DNA from: a virus
Strand: one strand, 5' to 3'
Length of the DNA: 57,668 nucleotides
Virus record (IMG/VR): IMGVR_UViG_3300035703_000107
Span: 1 to 57,668 of that record
Part shown: piece by piece, positions 21,760 to 28,641 of the stretch
Layout of the letters: every line of letters starts with the position of its first letter
Position numbering within the stretch: the stretch's first letter is position 1
The notes under the pieces: generated by a model
Database searches by the model: none
What the model saw: only the letters and a program-made list of their open reading frames with translations
Told to the model about the DNA's origin: nothing
Program-made: the position numbers and the translations under genes

Positions 21760-22248
21760 CTAGGTACTGTGCAGATATGGATCTGTTTCCAACCACTGCC
21801 ACAGTCCATCCATCAAACGATCCTGAATCGGAGCCAGGATCTCTGCTATAGCTCTTCGGAGCTTCCATGCTTTGTGCTGCGAGATACCTGCTATCTCAGA
21901 AGAATCTCTTATACTTCTACCTAACAGCACATTCCTCAACTCTAGTTTGTTTAAACCAAATCGGGCTAATTGCCCTCTGTGCTTACGCACAATTAGGTTT
22001 GCCGCCAGTTTGCGTTCCCGCATATTGCCGTACAAGTAGAACGCATAGATCTGCTCATCCTCAGGACGACGACTCAGGAAGCTGAACAACATTCCAACCT
22101 GAGCGTGCATGTCATACTGAGTCAGCCGATCGCTCGAGTGTTCGTTGTCCACCTTGTTTGCTAGGTTCGTAGCTGAGGGGATAGTGATGATGCTGGTATC
22201 CCTCATGCGGAATGCAAATCTCAGGGCGTGCTCAGGTGACTTAAACAT
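21760..22248 (-). CDS. HTH regulator, antiterminator-like
   Basis: The 162-residue product begins MFKSPEHALRFAFRMRDTSI, contains YDMHAQVGMLFSFLSRRPED, then EQIYAFYLYGNMRERKLAAN, and a C-terminal HTH that resembles sigma region 4: GRSIRDSSEIAGISQHKAWK and LRRAIAEILAPI. Proteins with this layout are found at the end of phage replication operons, where late regulators of the Q or ArpU kind are encoded. It likely controls the leftward virion operon. The HTH is clear; the late-activation role is inferred. Confidence 0.7.
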   Translation of the reverse strand: MFKSPEHALRFAFRMRDTSIITIPSATNLANKVDNEHSSDRLTQYDMHAQVGMLFSFLSRRPEDEQIYAFYLYGNMRERKLAANLIVRKHRGQLARFGLNKLELRNVLLGRSIRDSSEIAGISQHKAWKLRRAIAEILAPIQDRLMDGLWQWLETDPYLHST

Positions 22249-22687
22249 TCTCGAGCTCCTGACCTGAGATGATCAAGGCATCCAGCCTGGCGTGCATCAC
22301 AATTATCTCAGCAAATAACTGTAGCGACATCTCTACTGTGTATTCGTATTCGTCGCCTTTAATCAATCCCACATCTGACATTCTGACTACGACCCTCCAG
22401 GGTCTACGGTCTTGGCGAAAGGCGAGCGCAGGCCGTGCCGCATATTTCCGTGCTTGCTCAGTTGCCTGTTGCCAGAACCTTTCCAGATCTGCAGGTAACA
22501 CCTCAGCGTACCGCTTCACCTCAAGTGCCCAGCCATCGAGACCGAGGATGTCATGTCCTCCATCTCTGGTCTGATCCAGATTGCGCGTGAGCTCAGAAGT
22601 CAACTCAGGTGGCAACAGCACCTTGAGTTCATTTATGAGTTCCCGTTCACCAGCCTTGCCTTTAGCTCGGCTATTTATTTTCCCCAT
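22241..22687 (-). CDS. Holliday junction resolvase, PD-(D/E)XK type
   Basis: From ATG 22687 the product has 148 residues; a GTG one codon earlier is possible. It begins MGKINSRAKGKAGERELINE, with the helix-borne Glu of archaeal-type resolvases, then RDGGHDILGLDGWALEVKRY with D46 and E57-x-K59 of the PD-(D/E)XK core. These enzymes cut four-way junctions, here probably produced by ERF-mediated recombination and replication. The gene overlaps its downstream neighbour by 8 bp. Confidence 0.85.
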   Translation of the reverse strand: MGKINSRAKGKAGERELINELKVLLPPELTSELTRNLDQTRDGGHDILGLDGWALEVKRYAEVLPADLERFWQQATEQARKYAARPALAFRQDRRPWRVVVRMSDVGLIKGDEYEYTVEMSLQLFAEIIVMHARLDALIISGQELENV

Positions 22688-23024
22688 CACTCCCCCAATT
22701 TAAGATTGTGTCGCCGCGCATCACACGGTTCCAATACTTGCTGACATCAGATACCCCGATCACCTCAGGTTCTTTCTGCCTGTTCACCCACACCACAAAC
22801 CTAGTCTCGGGGTGTTCGCATCTACCCTCTCTCATCATCTTTGCCTTGTGCTCAGGCGAACAGTCCAAGCAATAGCCGTTATCCGTAGGGCTATCAGCCT
22901 GCCTCATCAACCATATGTACTGTCGATACTGAATGGCATTATCAAAACAATCGGGGTGAGATTCCCCGTACTTCCCACTCAAGATCTTGCGTGGATCTTT
23001 CCAGTCAATCTTCTTATGTGCCAT
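22671..23024 (-). CDS. Small cysteine-rich protein
   Basis: The ATG at 23024 is preceded by GAGAAAGG and gives 117 residues, MAHKKIDWKDPRKILSGKYG. A possible zinc site is formed by YCLDCSPEHKAKMM and REGRCEHPE (C-x-x-C then C-x-H). The C-terminal part has FVVWVNRQKEPEVIGVSDVS. It lies in the replication operon between resolvase and helical protein genes. The frame is open further upstream to 23087 but without a good ribosome site. The function is unknown. Confidence 0.65.
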   Translation of the reverse strand: MAHKKIDWKDPRKILSGKYGESHPDCFDNAIQYRQYIWLMRQADSPTDNGYCLDCSPEHKAKMMREGRCEHPETRFVVWVNRQKEPEVIGVSDVSKYWNRVMRGDTILNWGSDGENK

Positions 23025-23352
23025 ACACCTTTCTCTCTTGGCGTTCATCCGCTCTGATTGTTCTCCATACCTCGAGCTGCATCTCATCAGCCTTCATGTC
23101 ATATCTCAGGCGTTCCTCCGCCTCCACTGCAGCTTGAAGACCTGTAAGAAGCTGCTGATAGTCCTCAGATGCAAAAGCCTCACGCTCTTGCGCGGCTGCG
23201 GTCTTGAACCCAGCCTTGTCAGCTTGGCGCATGAGTATCGCGAACTTGCTCTTCTTAAATTCCTCGATATAAGTGCGATGTGCCTTCGCCCTAGCGTACT
23301 CAAACGCTTTCTCACGATAGTCATTCAATAACTCCTCAACGTTTCTTTCCAC
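23014..23352 (-). CDS. Helical conserved protein of recombination operons
   Basis: The 112-residue product begins MERNVEELLNDYREKAFEYA and has RAKAHRTYIEEFKKSKFAIL, GFKTAAAQEREAFASEDYQQ and a long final helix with RLRYDMKADEMQLEVWRTI. The sequence A-x-A-x-R-x-Y-x-E-E-F-(K/R)-K-S-K followed by K-(S/T)-A-A-A-Q-E-R-E-A is typical of a widespread phage family found near replication-recombination genes. It may regulate or support a nuclease, but its role is not established. Confidence 0.7.
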   Translation of the reverse strand: MERNVEELLNDYREKAFEYARAKAHRTYIEEFKKSKFAILMRQADKAGFKTAAAQEREAFASEDYQQLLTGLQAAVEAEERLRYDMKADEMQLEVWRTIRADERQERKVYGT

Positions 23353-23845
23353 TTGTCACCCTCGCTTTCTTGGCTACACGTTTCTTAGGTGCAGTCTTTA
23401 GCTCCACCACATCCAGGCCTACCCCACACTCAGTGCAATAGGTACATGCAATCTCAGCTGCTCTGATTGCATCAGCTCCCATTGCCAGGGCCCCGATCGC
23501 CAGGTCTCGACCTGAACCTGAGGCATAGAAGGCATCTTCGAATACGATGGGGAATGGAACAAACTCGTACTTGTGCACCACACCCTGAGGTGAGATGGCA
23601 ATCATGTGCGCTGCGAACCCGTCTTCCTTCTGCAACGCATGAGGAAACTTATTGGGATCCGCGCCCGCTTCGAACCAGCCAGTCATCATGTTGCACTGAG
23701 CTGTTGCACCAGCCGCTCCGACCAGCCAGCCTTTGTGTTTACCTGAGGTGATCTTGCGAACCTTAGTCACTGTCTGGAGGATGCCTCCCTCAGTGGCCTG
23801 CTTGTCCCCGACCAACTTCTTCCCATCCCAAACAATCACCGTCAT
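23336..23845 (-). CDS. HslV-like Ntn hydrolase (proteasome-type subunit)
   Basis: The 169-residue product begins MTVIVWDGKKLVGDKQAT. Thr2, exposed after Met removal, is the expected nucleophile; D17 and K19 in GDKQA match the proteasome-fold active-site pattern. Later come GWLVGAAGATAQCNMMTGWF, FYASGSGRDLAIGALAMGAD and AADRAAEIA-like residues characteristic of phage HslV relatives. The last 25 residues are Lys-rich (KKRVAKKARVTSGKKR). No HslU or other unfoldase is encoded. It could form a peptidase ring with a host ATPase or act alone. It is coupled to the HNH gene by ATGA. Confidence 0.83.
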   Translation of the reverse strand: MTVIVWDGKKLVGDKQATEGGILQTVTKVRKITSGKHKGWLVGAAGATAQCNMMTGWFEAGADPNKFPHALQKEDGFAAHMIAISPQGVVHKYEFVPFPIVFEDAFYASGSGRDLAIGALAMGADAIRAAEIACTYCTECGVGLDVVELKTAPKKRVAKKARVTSGKKR

Positions 23846-24141
23846 CTAGTTCCTTTAACTTGAATTAAACCAAGATCCCACAGTTTCATATAAGTCCTAC
23901 TAATAGCTTCGAGTATAAACGCACGTCGTTGTTCTCGTGACATGGAATTCCCTTGATCCAGTTCCGTGTGACACATCATGCATAGCCAAGCCATCATGCC
24001 GTCATGCGCTTTGTGACTCTTGCCTTTGCCATGCTCAAGCAGATTGCTATGCGCTGCGACGATCGTCCCGTCCTCACATCCACACATTACACACGCCTGA
24101 CCTCGAGCCAGGGCGAGGAGCTTGGGAGATCTGAATGTCAT
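23842..24141 (-). CDS. YbcO-family (DUF1364) HNH-type nuclease
   Basis: The 99-residue product has MTFRSPKLLALARGQACVMC, then IVAAHSNLLEHGKGKSHKAH and WLCMMCHTELDQGN. It matches the YbcO/DUF1364 family closely (RSPKLLALARGQ, C-x-x-C, AAHSN, GKG-x-x-x-KA-D/H, C-x-x-CH-x-x-x-D-Q-G), whose members are small zinc-binding HNH endonucleases in lambdoid nin-type regions. It probably cuts DNA during recombination. It overlaps both neighbours by 4 bp. Confidence 0.87.
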   Translation of the reverse strand: MTFRSPKLLALARGQACVMCGCEDGTIVAAHSNLLEHGKGKSHKAHDGMMAWLCMMCHTELDQGNSMSREQRRAFILEAISRTYMKLWDLGLIQVKGTR

Positions 24142-24353
24142 TGGCGCTGGTTGTGTTTTTGGTTATCGATCATGAAGAGAAGCTCGTCCTCTTCCTCAGG
24201 TGTCATCGGCCTACCATTCTCGGCCAGCTCTCCAGATTCATGCAGCCGATGGATCTCAGCCACGATCTCAGCCAACTCCTCAGGAGTGCCCTCGAAACTA
24301 TCGAAGCAGCCTTCTGCAAAGACCAGCTTCAGATCATCCTTCTTCTCTGTCAT
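24138..24353 (-). CDS. Small acidic protein
   Basis: The 71-residue product begins MTEKKDDLKLVFAEGCFDSF and contains EGTPEELAEIVAEIHRLHES and MTPEEEDELLFMIDNQ. It is strongly acidic. A similar short protein, with F-x-G-T-P-E-E-L-x-E-x-V-x-x-I, is common in phage early operons. It may mimic DNA or bind a partner in the replisome. The function is unknown. It is coupled at both ends by small overlaps. Confidence 0.65.
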   Translation of the reverse strand: MTEKKDDLKLVFAEGCFDSFEGTPEELAEIVAEIHRLHESGELAENGRPMTPEEEDELLFMIDNQKHNQRQ

Positions 24354-24525
24354 CTTTCACCTCAATCATCTCAGTCCAATTAGCAGGATCACCGCACCTC
24401 CTGAGGTAGTCCTTGCCCCCGTCCACTGCAACCGACTCACACTTGCACCACACAAAGTCATGGCGGTGCTTGCTCTCAATGATGTCTCCGCAAATACGGC
24501 AAGCGATCCTGTTGTGAATAATCAT
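24334..24525 (-). CDS. Small zinc-ribbon-like protein
   Basis: The 63-residue product begins MIIHNRIACRICGDIIESKH, with C9-x-x-C12, and RHDFVWCKCESVAVDGGKDY with C27-x-C29, then RRCGDP. The cysteine pairs suggest one zinc site, as in DUF7695-type phage proteins. It ends in an acidic EVKDDREEG. It lies between the acidic protein and the protein upstream. The role is unknown. Confidence 0.7.
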   Translation of the reverse strand: MIIHNRIACRICGDIIESKHRHDFVWCKCESVAVDGGKDYLRRCGDPANWTEMIEVKDDREEG

Positions 24526-24794
24526 TGATCACTCGCTTTCTTTAATCCTTCAGCATACCCAATCTCATACCCGCTTTGGTGTGCCATAGCCTCGTGGTGA
24601 CTGCATTTATCCAATTGGTTTTCCAACTCCGCTATGCGATCTGCTTGTTTGCGTAGCGTTGCTTGTGCTCTTATAGACCATTCACCACCTGCCAATAATT
24701 CATCTGCTAGTTCGTATGCTTCCCCGCGCTTTTTTGCAAACGCTTCTGCCTCTTCCAACGAGCACAATTTGTATTCATCGTTTAGCAAGTTCAT
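24522..24794 (-). CDS. Small helical protein after primase-helicase
   Basis: ATG 24794 overlaps the primase-helicase stop (ATGA) and gives 90 residues beginning MNLLNDEYKLCSLEEAEAFA. It is helical, with ATLRKQADRIAELENQLDKC forming a coiled coil and a final HQSGYEIGYAEGLKKAS. Small proteins of this kind often end in G-x-x-x-G-Y-x-x-G-x-x-x-x. It is not recognised beyond this. It is the second gene of the operon. Confidence 0.65.
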   Translation of the reverse strand: MNLLNDEYKLCSLEEAEAFAKKRGEAYELADELLAGGEWSIRAQATLRKQADRIAELENQLDKCSHHEAMAHQSGYEIGYAEGLKKASDQ

Positions 24795-26485
24795 CTGATG
24801 TACACCCCCGTGGATTCTGGAATCCTGAACTGACCTGAGTCCTTGTCCCATTCCAGCTTGGTCATGCCCAGTTGACCCAGCCACCTGGATCTAATCTTCT
24901 GGATGTGCACCTCAGAGTAGGCATACGGATCACCCTTGTCCCGATGCACAGCGATGATGTTGTCTGCCTTGTTGAAGAAGTGAGCTGAACCCGCTACGTC
25001 ATAGCCTGTGGGTACGGGGTACTTGCCATCCAATCCCTTCTGCAGTTTGGTGGGATGCGCCACCAACCAGATGTGCACGTCGAACTGACGCGCAAAGCCA
25101 CGCACTCTCGCCAAGAAGTCTGAGATGTACTCCGTCTCAGATATGCCTTCTTTCCGATGGGTGTGGGTAATCTCGTTGTATGGATCAATGATCAATCCCT
25201 TCATGCCATACCGCTTGACCAAGACCTTGGCTTTCGCCAACACAGATTCAAGGGTGCGATCTTCCTCAGGCAAGATGAACTTGAAGAAAGCATTCACCCA
25301 TTCCGCGGACTCCTCGTACTCATCCTTGCTCATCTTGTTCATGCGCTTGCCGATGTACTTCTCCATGAACTTGGTGACGTGATAGGAAACAGGCTGGTTC
25401 TCAGGTGAACACACACCGAATACCCAGCTGTGCTTCTTCGTAAGATTCATGGTGAGGGCATCAAGCCACTCAGATTTACCCATGCCAGGAACACCAGTCA
25501 CGAGCGTCCACTGACCAGGCGAAGGGCGGTAGAACTGATCGACGTTCTCCCAGCCAGTCTCGATACCTTCAGGCAAGCCGTGTTCGTAGATGAGATCGAG
25601 CTCCGATCGGAAGTCCTCGAGCTGGAACACACCATCAACGGGGTAGGGTTTGGCGAACTGAATGATCTCCTTGAGAACCTCAGTGCCGTGCTTCAACAGA
25701 ACTTCGTTGGCGTCCTTACATCCCTCAGGCCACTCAACCCGATAGCATCTTTCCTTGCCGAGCCTACGAGCGAGCTCCTCCTCGAGCCGCTTGCCAGGTG
25801 CGTCGTTGTCTACGGCCAGTACAAATTTCTCCACGGCTTCGATGCGAGGGTCTTCAACGTCGATGTACGTGAACTTGTTCTCGAGGTTTTTAGCAGTAGG
25901 AGTAGGCGCACCATCAGGAACACTAATAGCGTGACGCAAGCCAGCAACTTCAAGGGACAGGGCATCGAACTCACCTTCCGTAATGATGGTGCACTTGGGA
26001 TCAATGTCGTCGTACTTGTACCAGCACTTCTCAGCGCCACCTTCTTGGGTAAAGTTCTTGGCGCCATCCCGATACTTCACATTGACGACGACGCCTTCAC
26101 GGATGAAAGGGAATGCCATGCACCGCTTCTCTTCCTCAACCTGAGGGAAGTAGTGGGTTGTCATGGTGATCTGGTTGCGAGCTGCAACCTCATGTGTGAT
26201 TCCGCGGGAGGCCAGGAAGTCCAGCGACTTCTGCTCGAGAGGTGCGGAGTGAAACTCAGGACGGCGATACTCTTTCCTAGGCGTGATCGGCCTCATGTAA
26301 TTTCCTTTTTTGATTGAGCCAGACCAACCGCAATGCCAGCAGTTGTATACGCCAAGATCGATGTTGACGTTAAGGCAGGGATACGATTTCTTTTTGCGGG
26401 AATGGGAACACTGAGGACAACGGGTCTTGATCTCTCCGTGAGAGTGACCCTTGATGTCAATACCCAGTTCGTGCCAGTTTCCCAT
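24791..26485 (-). CDS. Primase-helicase, T7 gp4-like
   Basis: The product has 564 residues in the standard order. A zinc finger has C23-x-x-C26 and C49-x-x-C52 and would read the primer template. The TOPRIM fold has ITEGEFDALSL (168-178) and LAVDNDAPG (223-231) as its acidic metal sites. A linker leads to the RecA-like DnaB helicase with Walker A GVPGMGKS (331-338), IDPYNEITHTHRK, VAHPTKLQKG and GSAHFFNKADN further on. It unwinds DNA at the fork and makes primers. It is the first gene of the leftward operon. No DNA polymerase follows, so host polymerase must act. Confidence 0.95.
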   Translation of the reverse strand: MGNWHELGIDIKGHSHGEIKTRCPQCSHSRKKKSYPCLNVNIDLGVYNCWHCGWSGSIKKGNYMRPITPRKEYRRPEFHSAPLEQKSLDFLASRGITHEVAARNQITMTTHYFPQVEEEKRCMAFPFIREGVVVNVKYRDGAKNFTQEGGAEKCWYKYDDIDPKCTIITEGEFDALSLEVAGLRHAISVPDGAPTPTAKNLENKFTYIDVEDPRIEAVEKFVLAVDNDAPGKRLEEELARRLGKERCYRVEWPEGCKDANEVLLKHGTEVLKEIIQFAKPYPVDGVFQLEDFRSELDLIYEHGLPEGIETGWENVDQFYRPSPGQWTLVTGVPGMGKSEWLDALTMNLTKKHSWVFGVCSPENQPVSYHVTKFMEKYIGKRMNKMSKDEYEESAEWVNAFFKFILPEEDRTLESVLAKAKVLVKRYGMKGLIIDPYNEITHTHRKEGISETEYISDFLARVRGFARQFDVHIWLVAHPTKLQKGLDGKYPVPTGYDVAGSAHFFNKADNIIAVHRDKGDPYAYSEVHIQKIRSRWLGQLGMTKLEWDKDSGQFRIPESTGVYIR

Positions 26486-26500
26486 ATACCCTTATGCATG

Positions 26501-26525
26501 TAGTCGTATTATTTTATTTCGACTA
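26501..26525. promoter_or_regulatory. Inverted repeat just upstream of the primase-helicase gene
   Basis: TAGTCG and CGACTA are separated by 13 AT-rich bases, 16-40 bp upstream of the leftward ATG at 26485. The position fits an operator over the leftward promoter; the AT-rich centre would overlap a -10 box. The phage repressor encoded at 26976 is the natural candidate to bind here. Binding is inferred. Confidence 0.5.
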
Positions 26526-26566
26526 TCACAAAATTACATTAGGAGATACCCTAACGTTTCACTACT

Positions 26567-26589
26567 CTCCCCTTTCCTTCGGCGGGGAG
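26567..26589. other. Stem-loop in the divergent control region
   Basis: CTCCCC pairs with GGGGAG around an 11-nt loop containing CCTTCGG. It lies between the leftward operator-like repeat and the short-repeat tract. It could be an RNA hairpin at the 5' end of the leftward transcript, or a single-strand initiation structure. Confidence 0.45.
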
Positions 26590-26593
26590 TTAT

Positions 26594-26748
26594 AACCTAT
26601 ACGTATGAATTGATCTGAATGAATTGAACCTATAAGTATTAATTGAATATATAACTACGTTCACCCTAGATCCGAACGTACCTACCCCATCCTCCATTCA
26701 AGTAGGTTCGTTCAACTAGGCTCGTTCACCCTGAGTCCATAAGTACCC
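26594..26748. repeat. Iterated short repeats in the control region (operator or origin)
   Basis: Two 20-bp copies match at 18 of 20 positions: 26594-26613 (AACCTATACGTATGAATTGA) and 26627-26646. A second pair is CGTTCACCCT followed by similar sequence at 26658-26683 and 26723-26748. All four contain a core resembling YMKAWAMGTAY (TATACGTAT, TATAAGTAT, GAACGTACC, ATAAGTACC). AGGTTCGTTCAAC and AGGCTCGTTCACC at 26703-26730 repeat in turn. The tract is non-coding, AT-rich and near the repressor and primase genes. Iterons of an origin or multiple repressor operators are both plausible. Confidence 0.6.
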
Positions 26749-26912
26749 GACAGACGTTCGTGCACAAGGCTCTGTCTTCCCCACCTCTGCTCCTCTACTG
26801 CACTCTTCCCGTGGTAGGAGCCACTTCTCTTCTGACGCCACCGTTGTTATCCCCGTCCGTCAGGAGTTCTAGTTTAGTACTACTAATATTTATTTGCAAG
26901 ACGTGAAAGTAA
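26749..26912. other. Non-coding stretch between repeats and repressor promoter
   Basis: No gene is supported. It has a pyrimidine-rich segment (26776-26815) and an AT-rich end containing TACTACTAATATTTATT (about 26879-26895). The latter precedes the repressor promoter and shares CTACTAATA with the region upstream of the ERF gene and with 17905-17920. Confidence 0.4.
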
Positions 26913-26941
26913 TTGACGCAGATGTTAGTACGTACGATACT
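26913..26941 (+). promoter_or_regulatory. Promoter of the repressor gene
   Basis: TTGACG and GATACT are separated by 17 bp. The -10 box ends 34 bp before the ATG at 26976, giving a short leader. This is one of the best sigma-70 matches in the window and supports starting the repressor at 26976 and not at the in-frame upstream codon, which lies inside the promoter. Confidence 0.75.
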
Positions 26942-26975
26942 CGCGCTGCTTACTAAACCACCGCAGGTAATCACA

Positions 26976-27638
26976 ATGCCAAACCGAGATCTCAACTACG
27001 AAGAGAAAGAAGACGCCAAGCGGTTGAAGGGTATCTGGCAAGACAAGAAAGAGAAGCTCAACCTCAGTCAAGTCAAGGCCGCTCAAGAGCTAGGCTACTC
27101 GAGCCAGGGCGCGATCTCTCAGTACCTCAATGGCAAGGTCGCATTGAACATGCAAGCCGTTGCCAAGTTCGCCAAGCTACTGAAGGTGGGCGTAGGTGAC
27201 ATCAGCCCTCGCTACGCCAGTATGGTGCGGGCCCCAACTCCAGAACCACTGGAGCCCTATAACCCGCCTACAACGGGTTCAATCGGTGGCGTACCCACGG
27301 ATACTGTCCTGACCTGGTTCGCCTTCCATACGTCGTTCTGTGCGTCCCTAGGGGTACCGCCAGAGAACCTGAAGCTGGTGCGTCTCAATGACGAATCGTT
27401 TAAGGAAATGCCTATCGGAACTGTACTTCTGATAGACGATCGCTATCACGAGAAAGCAGAGTCAGGTGTGTACCTCCTCGAGCAGAACGGAACCATCGTT
27501 GCTCGTCGCCTCAATGTGCAGAACGATGAGATTCAAATCGTAGGTGGAAATAAAAAGATGCAATTAAGCGGGTCTGCATATGGTCTGCTACGCATCATAG
27601 CCCGCGTTATCTCAGTGTTTACCCCTGTGGTTGCATAA
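26976..27638 (+). CDS. CI-type repressor: XRE helix-turn-helix with S24-like C-terminal domain
   Basis: The start at 26976 gives 220 residues. Residues 14-75 are an XRE HTH (LNLSQVKAAQELGYSSQGAI and SQYLNGKVALNMQAVAKFAK). A Pro-rich linker (86-108) leads to a LexA/CI-like dimerisation domain (131-220) with NDESFKEMPIGTVLLIDDR, where S141 fits the catalytic Ser position. The general-base Lys expected near GTIVARRLN is replaced by Arg or Ala, so self-cleavage is doubtful. It should repress the leftward primase operon and/or the rightward ERF operon. A terminator and the next promoter follow directly. Confidence 0.85.
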   Translation: MPNRDLNYEEKEDAKRLKGIWQDKKEKLNLSQVKAAQELGYSSQGAISQYLNGKVALNMQAVAKFAKLLKVGVGDISPRYASMVRAPTPEPLEPYNPPTTGSIGGVPTDTVLTWFAFHTSFCASLGVPPENLKLVRLNDESFKEMPIGTVLLIDDRYHEKAESGVYLLEQNGTIVARRLNVQNDEIQIVGGNKKMQLSGSAYGLLRIIARVISVFTPVVA

Positions 27639-27658
27639 CAACACCATCAATTTTTTTT
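27627..27658 (+). terminator. Terminator after the repressor gene
   Basis: GTG(G)TTG pairs with CAACAC around a 5-nt loop with one bulged G, then CATCAA and an 8-base T tract (27651-27658). The hairpin overlaps the repressor stop. It should stop the repressor transcript before the ERF promoter at 27670. Confidence 0.65.
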
Positions 27659-27669
27659 ATTCATACCTA

Positions 27670-27697
27670 TTGACGCTACTAATAAATGTTCTATACT
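27670..27697 (+). promoter_or_regulatory. Promoter of the ERF recombination operon
   Basis: TTGACG and TATACT are separated by 16 bp containing CTACTAATA. The -10 ends 38 bp before the ATG at 27736. The -35 is identical to that of the repressor promoter. The CTACTAATA spacer is a candidate repressor site because the same string recurs just upstream of the repressor promoter and at about 17911. Confidence 0.7.
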
Positions 27698-27735
27698 GCT
27701 ATTACTGCAACATCGCAGAGAGAGAGAAAGGGTAT

Positions 27736-28392
27736 ATGGAAGAACAACTTAAACCGACCAAACCCCCGTTGGTTCTTGTGGGGATTCAGCTGGTCACCGC
27801 CGCATTTGCGGAGAAGGGAATCGGAAAGAACCAGAAGAATGAACAGCAGGGCTTTGCGTTTCGAGGGATCGATGATGTCTTGAATCGCATGAGCAAGGAG
27901 CTGGTTGATGCCAACCTGGCGATCGTGCCTCGAGTCATCAGCCGTGATGTCAGCGAGCGGGTGAACTCCCGTGGCAATCCCCTCTTCTACGTCGTCCTGA
28001 CGGTTGAGTACAAGATCTACTCCACTCTGGATGGATCGAACGTCACCTGTGTCGTAGTCGGTGAGGCTATGGACTCGGGCGACAAGGCAACAAACAAAGC
28101 GTTGTCGATCGCCTACAAGTACATGGCGTTCCAGCTCTTCAGCATTCCGATTGCTGACGATCCCGATCGCACCACCCACACCCTCGCACCTAGCGAAAAG
28201 ACTGTCGGTGCTACTGAGATCGATGCCATCCGCAAACTTGCTGAGCAAGCAGGTGTGACGGAGGACTACATAGCTGGGATCTATAAGGTCGAAGCACTCA
28301 ACTTTTTGCCCCTGTCCAAAGCCCCTGAGGTGATGGCGCAGTTGCAGAAGAAAATCAAATCTAAATCAACCAAAGAGAAGGAAGCAGCATGA
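27736..28392 (+). CDS. erf: ERF-family single-strand DNA annealing protein
   Basis: The start at 27736 (purine-rich AGAGAGAAAGGG upstream, after the promoter) gives 218 residues; upstream codons in frame fall within the promoter. Residues 10-150 match the ERF superfamily: FAFRGIDDVLNRMSKELVDA, VVLTVEYKIYS, and the signature GEAMDSGDKATNKALSIAYK followed by YMAFQLFSIP. A linker and helical C-terminal part (about 170-218) with a Lys-rich end follow. It anneals complementary strands to circularise or recombine the genome, with the downstream nuclease and the resolvase as partners. It overlaps the next gene by 4 bp. Confidence 0.93.
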   Translation: MEEQLKPTKPPLVLVGIQLVTAAFAEKGIGKNQKNEQQGFAFRGIDDVLNRMSKELVDANLAIVPRVISRDVSERVNSRGNPLFYVVLTVEYKIYSTLDGSNVTCVVVGEAMDSGDKATNKALSIAYKYMAFQLFSIPIADDPDRTTHTLAPSEKTVGATEIDAIRKLAEQAGVTEDYIAGIYKVEALNFLPLSKAPEVMAQLQKKIKSKSTKEKEAA

Positions 28393-28637
28393 GCGAGTAC
28401 AACAACATTTCAGTTTTCAAAGCCAAGCCTAGCGAGAACCCCAAGGCTCCACTGTTCAACGTCGTCATCGAGATGTCGAACGGCGAGAAGTTCCGTGGTG
28501 GTCTGTGGAAGAAGGTATCGAAGAACGGCCTCGAGTATCTGAGCGGTACGCTTGAGGAAGATGATGGTCAAGGTGGTGGCGGTCAGCGCAAAGCTCCCGC
28601 GGCTAAGCCCAAGCAAGACGACATGATCGATTGGTAG
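28389..28637 (+). CDS. Small ERF-associated protein with acidic tail
   Basis: The 82-residue product begins MSEYNNISVFKAKPSENPKA and has NVVIEMSNGEKFRGGLWKKV and SKNGLEYLSGTLEED, a small beta-barrel-like pattern, then a Gly/Gln/Lys linker and an acidic-aromatic end QDDMIDW. Such a tail resembles the partner-binding tail of SSB proteins. It follows the ERF gene by ATGA overlap, where phages often encode SSB-like partners. An SSB-like role is inferred; no clear OB family signature is seen. Confidence 0.65.
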   Translation: MSEYNNISVFKAKPSENPKAPLFNVVIEMSNGEKFRGGLWKKVSKNGLEYLSGTLEEDDGQGGGGQRKAPAAKPKQDDMIDW

Positions 28638-28641
28638 TCAA

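Noticed and set aside
23842-24141. Homing HNH endonuclease
   Set aside because: It matches the short YbcO/DUF1364 family, sits in frame with the operon with 4-bp overlaps, and no intron or split gene is present.
25430-26317. 295-codon open frame on the + strand
   Set aside because: It lies entirely antisense to the primase-helicase, has no ribosome-binding site and no protein-like motif; it is a shadow of GC-biased codon use.
26795-26995. 66-codon open frame on the - strand in the control region
   Set aside because: It starts inside the repressor gene, covers the repressor promoter and has no ribosome-binding site.
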